From Syntrophomonadaceae bacterium (lineage in GTDB: Bacteria; Bacillota; Dethiobacteria; DTU022): 9,146 nt of DNA. Numbering within the stretch: position 1 is the first letter of the stretch; every line of letters begins with the position of its first letter. Positions 1-6,429 of this stretch are shown piece after piece. The stretch spans positions 1 through 9,146 of the forward strand of contig SLQM01000190.1 of assembly GCA_007131435.1 (NCBI GenBank). The letters run 5' to 3'. The position numbers and the translations under genes were made by a program. The notes below the pieces were generated by a model that was given only the letters and a program-made list of their open reading frames with translations, was not told the DNA's origin and made no database searches.

Positions 1-121
1 AAAGAACCGTCCCTTGTACCGGACATACCGCATAGAACAAAGAACCGTCCCCTGTACTGCGTCCCCTGTACCGGTACCGTAGAACAGAGAACCGTCCCCT
101 GTACCGGTATCCTGTGCCGGT
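1..121. repeat. Degenerate tandem array of AGAACCGTCCCCTGT-type repeats
   Basis: The core 19-mer ACAGAGAACCGTCCCCTGT lies at 84-102. A one-base variant is at 37-55, a left-truncated copy (AAAGAACCGTCCCTTGT) at 1-17, and a 3' half copy (GTCCCCTGT) at 61-69. Most copies are followed by ACCGG, and a final decayed TCCTGTGCCGG ends at 121. The longer unit, including TACCG(CA)TAGAACA upstream of the core, recurs with a period near 47 bases. The core is an imperfect palindrome: ACAG pairs with CTGT, giving 7 of 9 pairs around the centre, so single strands could fold. From memory, this motif family is dispersed between genes in many clostridial genomes and resembles REP-type elements mobilised by IS200-like (RAYT) transposases; no such gene is in this window. 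The array continues past the left edge. Confidence 0.85.
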
Positions 122-154
122 TTAGTAGTATATCCTTTCACTTGTGCTTTAAGG

Positions 155-160
155 TATAAT
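155..160 (+). promoter_or_regulatory. Candidate -10 box for the MATE transporter gene
   Basis: A perfect TATAAT lies about 46 bases upstream of the chosen TTG start, just after the repeat array. No convincing -35 box sits 16-18 bases upstream, so this is a partial promoter call. Between the box and the gene a 5-base inverted repeat (AATAC at 172-176, GTATT at 183-187) could form a small leader hairpin. Confidence 0.45.
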
Positions 161-192
161 AAAAGGGTTAGAATACATTTTTGTATTGTATT

Positions 193-199
193 GAGGCGA
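193..199 (+). promoter_or_regulatory. Ribosome binding site deciding the MATE start
   Basis: GAGGCGA sits 6 bases before an in-frame TTG at 206. The upstream in-frame TTG at 191 overlaps this site and would have no ribosome site of its own, so 206 is preferred. Confidence 0.65.
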
Positions 200-205
200 A
201 TTATT

Positions 206-1573
206 TTGAAGCAACAGAGCGAACGTTTAGGCATAGATCCTATACCAAAACTGCTGGCAGACTTGGCCATTCCTGCTACTGTGGGGATGCTGGCCATGGC
301 CCTGCACAGTGTAATTGATGCAATTTTCATTGCCAGGGGGGTTGGCACCATTGGGGTTGCAGCCGTAGCAATAACCTTTCCCCTGACTATGATTATTATT
401 GCCACAGGCGGCGCCATCGGTATTGGCGGGGCATCGGTAATATCCAGGGCCCTTGGAGCAGGCAGTTTAGAGAAGGCCAACCTGGCCCTGGGCAATATTG
501 TTTTAATGAGCCTCGCGGTTAGCGCTGCTTTTTTAGTTCTTGGCATAGCCTTTTTATCACCCATGCTGAGCCTTTTCGGTGCGAGCGAAAACCTTTTGCC
601 TTTGAGCTGCGAATACCTGGCTATCATACTATACGGTACCCTGTTCTTTATTTTTAGTTTTGTTATGAACAATATTGTCCGGGCAGAAGGTAATGCCCGC
701 GTAGCCATGGCCACGATGATTATTTCATCTTTTCTAAATATCGGTTTCACGGCAATCTACATGTTCGGTTTCAACCTGGGCATGAGCGGTGCAGCTTACG
801 GCACGGTTACTGCACAGGGTGTTACATCGCTGTTTCTCTATCTTTACTTTGTAGCCGGTTACAGCACCCTTTCTATGAAGATTAAATTTCTTCGTCTAAA
901 ACCTTTGTTAATTGGAGAAATCCTGGCAGTTGGAGCTTCAGCCTTTGTCCGCCAGGGAGCTGCAAGTTTAATGTTAATAATTGCCAATAACTTACTTGTT
1001 CATTACGGCGGTGACCTGGCCATAGCCGTTTTGGGTATTATCCACCGGGTGATGATGTTTACCCTGATGCCTGTGCTGGGCGTCGTCCAGGGACTGTTAC
1101 CGGTGGTTGGTTATAACTACGGGGCAAAACTAGATTCAAGAGTAAACGAATCAATCGTGCTGGGTATGAAAGTGGCAACGCTGATTTCGTTGACAGGCTT
1201 CCTGATCGTAATTGCCTTTCCAGAGGCCCTGATGAGAATCTTTACGGATGACCCGGCCCTGATCGAGATGGGAATCCCTGCCCTGCGCACTTTATACGCC
1301 CTTTCGATTACTGTTGGTATTCAGATGGTGGCCGGTGGTGTTTTCCAGGCGCTAGGCAAGGCCAGGGAAGCTTTTATTGCCTCGATGGCCAGGCAGGTTT
1401 TATTCCTGATTCCCCTGCTGTTTCTGCTTCCCCCGTTCCTGGGCTTAAGCGGAGTGTGGCTGGCCTTTCCTCTCGCCGACTTGTTATCATTTGCCCTTGC
1501 TATCTGGCTGATTATGCGACACCGGGAATATTTCATCCCTGGCAACAGTCAACTGGCAGCCGTTTCTAAATAA
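206..1573 (+). CDS. MATE family multidrug/Na+ efflux transporter (MepA-like)
   Basis: This is a 455-residue polytopic inner-membrane protein, the usual length for a MATE antiporter, which exports organic cations or metabolites using a Na+ or H+ gradient. About 12 hydrophobic segments run from residue ~20 to ~437, in two halves. Family-type motifs are visible: GIGGASVISRALGAG near residues 72-86, NIVRAEGNARVAM near 156-168, and in the second half GLLPVVGYNYGA near 296-307 and QALGKAREAF near 381-390. The RAEGNA segment and the GYNYGA loop are typical of the MepA-like branch common in clostridia. The start is a TTG chosen by its ribosome site; a TTG five codons upstream is the alternative. A 109-base gap containing an inverted repeat separates it from the downstream hydrolase gene, so co-transcription is possible but not shown. 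The substrate cannot be told from sequence. The family assignment is firm. Confidence 0.93.
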   Translation: MKQQSERLGIDPIPKLLADLAIPATVGMLAMALHSVIDAIFIARGVGTIGVAAVAITFPLTMIIIATGGAIGIGGASVISRALGAGSLEKANLALGNIVLMSLAVSAAFLVLGIAFLSPMLSLFGASENLLPLSCEYLAIILYGTLFFIFSFVMNNIVRAEGNARVAMATMIISSFLNIGFTAIYMFGFNLGMSGAAYGTVTAQGVTSLFLYLYFVAGYSTLSMKIKFLRLKPLLIGEILAVGASAFVRQGAASLMLIIANNLLVHYGGDLAIAVLGIIHRVMMFTLMPVLGVVQGLLPVVGYNYGAKLDSRVNESIVLGMKVATLISLTGFLIVIAFPEALMRIFTDDPALIEMGIPALRTLYALSITVGIQMVAGGVFQALGKAREAFIASMARQVLFLIPLLFLLPPFLGLSGVWLAFPLADLLSFALAIWLIMRHREYFIPGNSQLAAVSK

Positions 1574-1576
1574 TCT

Positions 1577-1644
1577 AAAAAGGTTTGTGCTAATATTGCG
1601 CTTCTACCGCTAATTCCAATTCGTCAATATGGTAAAACCTTTTT
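1577..1644 (+). terminator. Long-loop inverted repeat ending in T-run, possible terminator
   Basis: Just after the MATE stop, AAAAAGGTTT (1577-1586) is exactly complementary to AAACCTTTTT (1635-1644). Inside it ATATTG (1593-1598) pairs with CAATAT (1625-1630), giving an extended imperfect stem. The right arm is a run of six T. The stem is AT-rich with a 26-base apical loop, so it is weaker than a standard intrinsic terminator. The A-run/T-run symmetry means it could act on either strand. Confidence 0.4.
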
Positions 1645-1682
1645 TAGTTGAAAATTATTTTGCAATGACTTAGAGGTGAATC

Positions 1683-3977
1683 GTGAAAAGATTTATGAAA
1701 AAACTGTTTACTCCTTTAGCTAAGTATTATCAGATAATTAAAAACGCTATTGCAAAGATAACCCCCGGTAAAAATGCCTGGTTCGGGGCCGCCGTGGGGG
1801 TCTTTATTGCCGCCTCCCTTTTCTGGCTGCTGTTAATAATCCAGGTTGCCATCCCACACGGCATAATTCATTCATTGATCGGCCTGGTGGCCGGTCTGCT
1901 AATTGCCCTGCTTTTCGGTGCAACCCTGATCTTGATAGCATCTATTCTGAACCGCATACCCACTTTATATCACTTGGCTTTTGGCGCTGCCGTGCTGCTG
2001 TTATCCCTTGCTTTACTGGCAGTGCCGTTGATTCCCGGCACTATAGCCGCCATATTGCTGGTAATCATTACCGGCTCATTAGGCGGTGCAGCCATCGCAG
2101 TGGTAAAAAGGGGTTCCCTAAAAAACTTAACCAAACCGAAAAGAGCGCTCTTTTATATTTGCCTCAGCCTTAGCCTTGCGCTACTAATTGGTGGAACTAC
2201 TTTCCTGGCAGCGGAAGGCTTCAGCAAAGACAGCCCATTTAATGCGGGGCAGCTTTCCGCTGAAAATGTAGTGCTGCTTGACCTGCCAGACCCATCCGCA
2301 AAAGGATCCTTCAATGTTAATTACCTTACCTACGGCAGCGGCGATGACGTAAAGCGCACCGAGTTCGGCGAAGAGGCAGACCTGACAACTCCAACTGTTG
2401 ACGGGTCGAAGCTTGTTGAAGGTTGGACTTCTTTAAGATCCGCGTACTGGGGGTTCGGGCCAAACAGCCTGCCCCTGAACGGGCGGGTCTGGTATCCAGA
2501 AGGAGAAGGGCCCTTTCCGCTTGTGATAATTGTCCACGGCAACCACCTGATGGAAGACTATTCTGATGAAGGTTATGCTTACCTGGCAGAAATGCTGGCC
2601 AGCAGGGGCTTTATTACCGTTTCCGTCGACCAAAACTTTCTCAATTTATCCCTGGTTGCCGACCTTGGCCTTTTTTCCGGGTTGAAGAAAGAAAATGATC
2701 TGCGGGCCTGGCTGCTGTTAGAGCATCTTACAGCCTGGCGGGTTTGGAATGAACAAGAAAGCAGCCCCTTCTACGGGAGTGTTGATCTGCACTCTATCTC
2801 CCTGATCGGCCATTCACGGGGCGGCGAGGCGGTGGCCATAGCTGCGGCATTTAACAATTTGCGCTATCATCCTGACGATGCAGAACTTGTTTTCGACTAC
2901 AACTTCGGCATCAAATCAATAGTATCTATAGCCCCGGTTGATGGACAGTATTTGCCCGGTAACAAAAGGCTTCCGCTATCCAATATAAATTACCTTGTGA
3001 TCCACGGCTCGCATGATATGGATGTGATCAGCTTCCAGGGCGCCAGGCAGTACGCGCGGATAGAGTTTGACATTGACCAGGAAAGCAGCACAGGAAGAAG
3101 CTCTTTCTTCAAATCAGGCGTGTATATTCATGGGGCAAACCACGGGCAGTTTAACAGTGACTGGGGACGAAAAGACATTACCGGACCGCCGATACAGCTT
3201 TTTAACCTGCGCAATATTATGCCGGCCGGGGAGCAGCAGCAGATAGCAAAGGTAATTATAGGGGCTTTTCTTGAAGCTACGCTGAATGAAAAAAGCGAAT
3301 ACAGGCTGCTTTTCCAGGATTTAAGACGAGGTGCCCACTGGCTTCCAGACCAAATTCATCTTGGCAAGTATTATGATTCAGAAACTGTTGCGATTGCAAA
3401 CTTTGATGAAGATATTGACTTAAGCACAACTACCATACCTGGCGGAAGGATTAAAGGAGAAAATCTAGCTGCCTGGAGAGAACAGGATGTACCGCTGAAA
3501 TGGGGAAACCTCGAGGACAGGGCTGCCTATTTATCCTGGGATCAGGAAGCTGCTAGCGGTATGCCCCGTTACAGGGTTATACTTCCCGAGATGGAAAGTA
3601 TTCTGACAGAAGAGAGTGTTATTGTATTTGACCTGGCTGATGCCGGCATGGAAGAATATTTTGATGAATTTAAAGAACCGATCGACCTGACTATAGAACT
3701 GGCCGATGCCAGTGGAAACAGGGCAAACCTCCCCCTCAGTCATTTTTCACTTATTCAACCGCAGATTGAAGCCCGCCTGGGAAAAGCTGACTTTATGAAT
3801 TCCCTGGCGCTCAGTGAGCCAGTATACCAGAGCTTTGAGTTTCTAATTGCCGATTTCATGGCTATAAACGCTGAGCTTGATCCTGAAAACTTAAAGGAAA
3901 TCAGCTTTATCTTTGACCGTACACCTAGAGGGTCGCTCTTTTTAGACCGCCTAGCAATCAGGCAGGCAGCCAATTGA
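1683..3977 (+). CDS. Membrane-anchored alpha/beta hydrolase with C-terminal beta-rich domain
   Basis: This 764-residue protein has three parts. Residues ~33-178 hold five hydrophobic segments. Basic stretches lie at the N-terminus, near 91, and at 142-154 (KRGSLKNLTKPKR), which by the positive-inside rule puts the rest outside the membrane. Residues ~265-535 are an alpha/beta hydrolase: HGNH at 285-288 fits the oxyanion region, GHSRGG gives nucleophile Ser378, HGSHDMD offers Asp445 or Asp447, and HGANHG offers His487. All catalytic residues are therefore present. The layout recalls chlorophyllase/cutinase-like or dienelactone-hydrolase-like esterases. Residues ~560-764 look beta-rich and end in a GSLFLDRLAI segment like those of carbohydrate-binding jelly rolls (inference). 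The GTG start has GAGGTGA at 1673-1679; an ATG at 1695 is the alternative. The substrate is unknown; an ester or a surface polymer is plausible. Confidence 0.85.
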   Translation: MKRFMKKLFTPLAKYYQIIKNAIAKITPGKNAWFGAAVGVFIAASLFWLLLIIQVAIPHGIIHSLIGLVAGLLIALLFGATLILIASILNRIPTLYHLAFGAAVLLLSLALLAVPLIPGTIAAILLVIITGSLGGAAIAVVKRGSLKNLTKPKRALFYICLSLSLALLIGGTTFLAAEGFSKDSPFNAGQLSAENVVLLDLPDPSAKGSFNVNYLTYGSGDDVKRTEFGEEADLTTPTVDGSKLVEGWTSLRSAYWGFGPNSLPLNGRVWYPEGEGPFPLVIIVHGNHLMEDYSDEGYAYLAEMLASRGFITVSVDQNFLNLSLVADLGLFSGLKKENDLRAWLLLEHLTAWRVWNEQESSPFYGSVDLHSISLIGHSRGGEAVAIAAAFNNLRYHPDDAELVFDYNFGIKSIVSIAPVDGQYLPGNKRLPLSNINYLVIHGSHDMDVISFQGARQYARIEFDIDQESSTGRSSFFKSGVYIHGANHGQFNSDWGRKDITGPPIQLFNLRNIMPAGEQQQIAKVIIGAFLEATLNEKSEYRLLFQDLRRGAHWLPDQIHLGKYYDSETVAIANFDEDIDLSTTTIPGGRIKGENLAAWREQDVPLKWGNLEDRAAYLSWDQEAASGMPRYRVILPEMESILTEESVIVFDLADAGMEEYFDEFKEPIDLTIELADASGNRANLPLSHFSLIQPQIEARLGKADFMNSLALSEPVYQSFEFLIADFMAINAELDPENLKEISFIFDRTPRGSLFLDRLAIRQAAN

Positions 3978-4136
3978 TTAAGCTTAAAACCTTGAGTGAA
4001 AGGCACGCCATTTCAGTTACCATTGTTGATCAAATTAGAATTATTTGGGATAATAAATTACAGGCCGGATATATCTGATCATCATCTTGATTGATCCATA
4101 AAGATTTAAGAAGGAAGAAAGAGAAAGGCGAACACC
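3978..4136 (+). other. Intergenic leader between hydrolase and radical SAM genes
   Basis: The gap starts with a perfect 10-base palindrome TTAAGCTTAA (3978-3987) right after the hydrolase stop. A short hairpin follows at 3997-4015: TGAAAGG and CCATTTCA arms, a CACG loop and a bulged A. It lacks a T-run, so it is at best a weak terminator. The promoter at 4026-4054 comes next. The 5' leader is then about 75 bases long, and AAGGCG at 4125-4130 sits 6 bases before the ATG. No riboswitch fold was recognised. Confidence 0.4.
4026..4054 (+). promoter_or_regulatory. Candidate sigma-A promoter for the COG1313 radical SAM gene
   Basis: TTGATC (4026-4031, 4 of 6 matches to TTGACA) is followed after exactly 17 bases by GATAAT (4049-4054, 5 of 6 matches to TATAAT). 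A TGG directly before the -10 box forms an extended -10 element. Transcription would start near 4061. This suggests the radical SAM gene is transcribed independently of the hydrolase. Confidence 0.6.
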
Positions 4137-5228
4137 ATGCCCATGGAGCGCAAGGAATTTATCAAGAAACTTATAATGTACGGTGGTGCCGGGTTATTTA
4201 TGCTTAGCGGAGGTTCACTGCTGCTCCAGGCATGTGCTCCTCAGGCGGGCAGAAATGAAGAAACTGTTGATGAAGTTTGGCGCCCGGCTTACGCAAAGCT
4301 GGCAGCTCAAGGAGAACTGGAAGACCGGGTTAACATGTTCTACAAGATCATGGAAAGCTGTGAGCTATGCCCAAGGCGTTGCCGTGTAAACAGGTTGGAA
4401 GGCGAAAGAGGTTTCTGCCAGGCTCCGGGCAAGGCGGTAGTATACAGCCACCAGCCTCACTTTGGAGAGGAACTGCCCCTGGTTGGGCAAAGAGGCTCGG
4501 GAACAATATTCTTTTCCAACTGTAACCTGCGCTGTGTGTTCTGCCAGAACTGGCCGATTGCCCACCTGGGATGGGGCAGCACTGTTAGCGATGAAGAGCT
4601 GGCAGACATGATGATCAACCTGCAGGTAATGGGCTGTCATAATATTAACCTGGTAACTCCAACCCATGTTCTTCCCAACATAGTAGGCGCCGTGAAGATT
4701 GCACTGGAAAAAGGCCTGCACATACCCTTGTGTTACAACACCAGCGGTTATGAATTAGTAAGCATAATAAAGATGCTGGATGGGATTATTGATATTTACC
4801 TGCCAGATTTAAAGTTCATGGACGGGGTGGAAGCTGAACGGTACAACCTGGCAGCCGCTTACGATTACCCGGAAAAAGCGATGCAGTCTATCGCAGAAAT
4901 GCACAGGCAAGTGGGAGATATGGTTACCAATAAGGAGAACATAGCTTTAAGCGGCCTAATGATCAGGCACCTGGTAATGCCAAACAGGGTGGCAGGAACC
5001 GAAGACTTTACCCGCTGGGTGGCGGATAACCTGTCAACGGAAACTTATGTGAATATTATGGCCCAGTACAGGGTTGAGTACAAGGCTTTTGAATATGAAG
5101 AGATCGCCCGGGCAATAACAACCGAAGAGTTTGTTGAAGCAATTGAATGGGCCAGGGATGCCGGCTTAACAAACCTTGACCAGCGCTCACTAGCCCAGTA
5201 TGAAATACGCAAAACCCTGGTTGATTAA
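4137..5228 (+). CDS. COG1313/PflA-like radical SAM protein with Tat-like lipoprotein signal
   Basis: This 363-residue protein is a radical SAM enzyme. The cluster motif CNLRCVFC gives Cys129, Cys133 and Cys136, which bind a 4Fe-4S cluster that cleaves SAM. Before it, Cys75, Cys78, Cys82 and Cys94 (CELCPRRC...GFC) form the N-terminal four-cysteine motif of this family. GSGTIFFSNCN, HNINLVTPTH, DIYLPDLKF and IRHLVMPN are all characteristic of the COG1313 group, annotated as putative pyruvate-formate-lyase-activating-like enzymes; the true substrate is unknown. Unusually, residues 1-33 form an export signal. ERKEFIKK at 4-11 resembles a twin-arginine motif with RK in place of RR, a hydrophobic stretch follows, and LQAC is a lipobox with Cys33 as lipid attachment site. 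The ATG at 4137 has AAGGCG 6 bases upstream; an ATG two codons later is possible. The gene has its own promoter and converges on a second signal-bearing radical SAM gene. Confidence 0.9.
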   Translation: MPMERKEFIKKLIMYGGAGLFMLSGGSLLLQACAPQAGRNEETVDEVWRPAYAKLAAQGELEDRVNMFYKIMESCELCPRRCRVNRLEGERGFCQAPGKAVVYSHQPHFGEELPLVGQRGSGTIFFSNCNLRCVFCQNWPIAHLGWGSTVSDEELADMMINLQVMGCHNINLVTPTHVLPNIVGAVKIALEKGLHIPLCYNTSGYELVSIIKMLDGIIDIYLPDLKFMDGVEAERYNLAAAYDYPEKAMQSIAEMHRQVGDMVTNKENIALSGLMIRHLVMPNRVAGTEDFTRWVADNLSTETYVNIMAQYRVEYKAFEYEEIARAITTEEFVEAIEWARDAGLTNLDQRSLAQYEIRKTLVD

Positions 5229-5229
5229 C

Positions 5230-6429
5230 CTATGACCACAGACCTCCAAGCAGGGTGCCGCAATAAGGGCAGTGACCATGTTCTAATTTTATCTCATCAA
5301 TTACAAAACCTGTCCTGCTAATAGCAAGTTCGGAGCACTGCGGGCAGTAAGTATTTTCGCCTTCATGGCCTGTAACCTTGGCAATGTAAACATGCTTTAA
5401 CCCTTCTTCCAGGGCTGCATTGCGAGCCGTCTCCAGAGCGGATACCGGTGTCCGGGGAAGGCCCGAAAGCTTGTAAAGCGGGTAAAAACGGGCAAAATGA
5501 AGCGGTGTCTGCGGGCCTAGTTCTTCAGCAATCCACCTGCACATCTGCCTGATCTTTCCTGGACCATCATTTAAAGTTGGGATTACGATCATGGTAATTT
5601 CAAGATGGATATCTTTGCCGCCGATTATTTTCAGGCTCTGCAGGGCAGTGCTTAGTTCTCCGCCCACATATTCCCGGTAAAAATCTTCGTCAAATCCTTT
5701 CAAATCAAAGTTGACAGCATCGATTAACCCGGATATTTCTTCAAGAGGAGCAGGATTGATATATCCGGCAGTGTGCACAAGGTTGAGCAGCCCGGCTGCC
5801 TTTGCTTTTGTTGCAACCGCCTGCATGTATTCATAAAAAACTACCGGTTCACCAAAGGCAAAACTGACTGCTGGAAGACCGGCAGCAAGGGCATAATCAA
5901 TCACCTTTTGCGGCGGCATGTCATAAGCATGCACTTCTTCCGGGTCGACCAGGGCCATATCCCAGACTTCGCAGAACTTACAGGAAAGGTTACACCCGGC
6001 AGTAGATACAGACAATGCGCGGCTTCCTGGTAAAACATGGTAGAAAGGCTTACGCTCTACCGGATCCTCCTGCACCATGGCAGGATTGCCAAACACTAAA
6101 CTGTAACCGCGGCCATCAATGTTTTTCCTGACCCGGCATTGCCCTCTTTCACCATCTTTAAGTTCGCAGTTTTTCGGACAAAGCGTGCAGGCCAGGTCCC
6201 CGTTTTCGAGCCCTTCAAACCAGGGTGAACTTTCAATCCTGATTAAGCCCTTTTCCAGTATTTCCGATGCCCTTTCTTCAGTAAGCAGGTCTTCTCTTTC
6301 CTCTTCCCGGTAATCAAGCAGGCCGCATCCGCCGATTGAAGCAAGACAGAAAGCACATAGCCCATACCCGCCGGCTTTAAGAACTTTGCGCCTGTTGCAT
6401 TTAGATTGAAGCCACTTGTAATTGTTCAT
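5230..6429 (-). CDS. AmrS-type (COG1180) radical SAM protein with Tat lipoprotein signal
   Basis: This 399-residue protein matches the radical SAM enzyme of the AMMECR1/MEMO/radical SAM (AmmeMemoRadiSam) set. It has CTLCPKNC...GQC (Cys81, 84, 88, 98) followed by RKNIDG, then the SAM cluster motif CNLSCKFC (Cys146, 150, 153). FGEP near 192-195 replaces the common NEP, and FDLKGF is at 241-246. The C-terminus has cysteine pairs YCPQC (362/365) and CPYC (387/390), probably metal-binding, before GGLWS. The usual family is cytosolic, but here a signal precedes it: NRRKVLK (12-18) is a classical twin-arginine motif, then a hydrophobic stretch and SIGGC, a lipobox ending at Cys35. The ATG at 6429 overlaps the upstream gene's stop as ATGA, implying translational coupling, with GGGAGA 11 bases upstream. 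An ATG at 6498 is in frame but would overlap the upstream gene by 73 bases and bury the signal. The reaction is unknown. No AMMECR1 or MEMO gene is in view. Confidence 0.9.
   Translation of the reverse strand: MNNYKWLQSKCNRRKVLKAGGYGLCAFCLASIGGCGLLDYREEEREDLLTEERASEILEKGLIRIESSPWFEGLENGDLACTLCPKNCELKDGERGQCRVRKNIDGRGYSLVFGNPAMVQEDPVERKPFYHVLPGSRALSVSTAGCNLSCKFCEVWDMALVDPEEVHAYDMPPQKVIDYALAAGLPAVSFAFGEPVVFYEYMQAVATKAKAAGLLNLVHTAGYINPAPLEEISGLIDAVNFDLKGFDEDFYREYVGGELSTALQSLKIIGGKDIHLEITMIVIPTLNDGPGKIRQMCRWIAEELGPQTPLHFARFYPLYKLSGLPRTPVSALETARNAALEEGLKHVYIAKVTGHEGENTYCPQCSELAISRTGFVIDEIKLEHGHCPYCGTLLGGLWS

Noticed and set aside
1..121. CRISPR array
   Set aside because: Copies are degenerate and their spacing is irregular; the sequence between copies is itself repeated, so there are no unique spacers, and no cas gene is present.
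191..205. MATE transporter starting at the TTG at 191
   Set aside because: The ribosome binding site GAGGCGA lies inside this segment and is well placed only for the TTG at 206.
3978..4136. Riboswitch (SAM or cobalamin type) ahead of the radical SAM gene
   Set aside because: The leader after the promoter is only about 75 bases, with no multi-helix core or recognisable conserved box.
4365..4721. 118-codon minus-strand frame inside the COG1313 radical SAM gene
   Set aside because: It is antisense to a gene with clear family motifs, has no ribosome site or recognisable motif, and mirrors the codon pattern of the real gene.
5773..6313. Plus-strand frames of 86 and 64 codons inside the AmrS-type gene
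   Set aside because: Both are antisense to conserved cysteine motifs of the real gene and have low-complexity or unconvincing composition.
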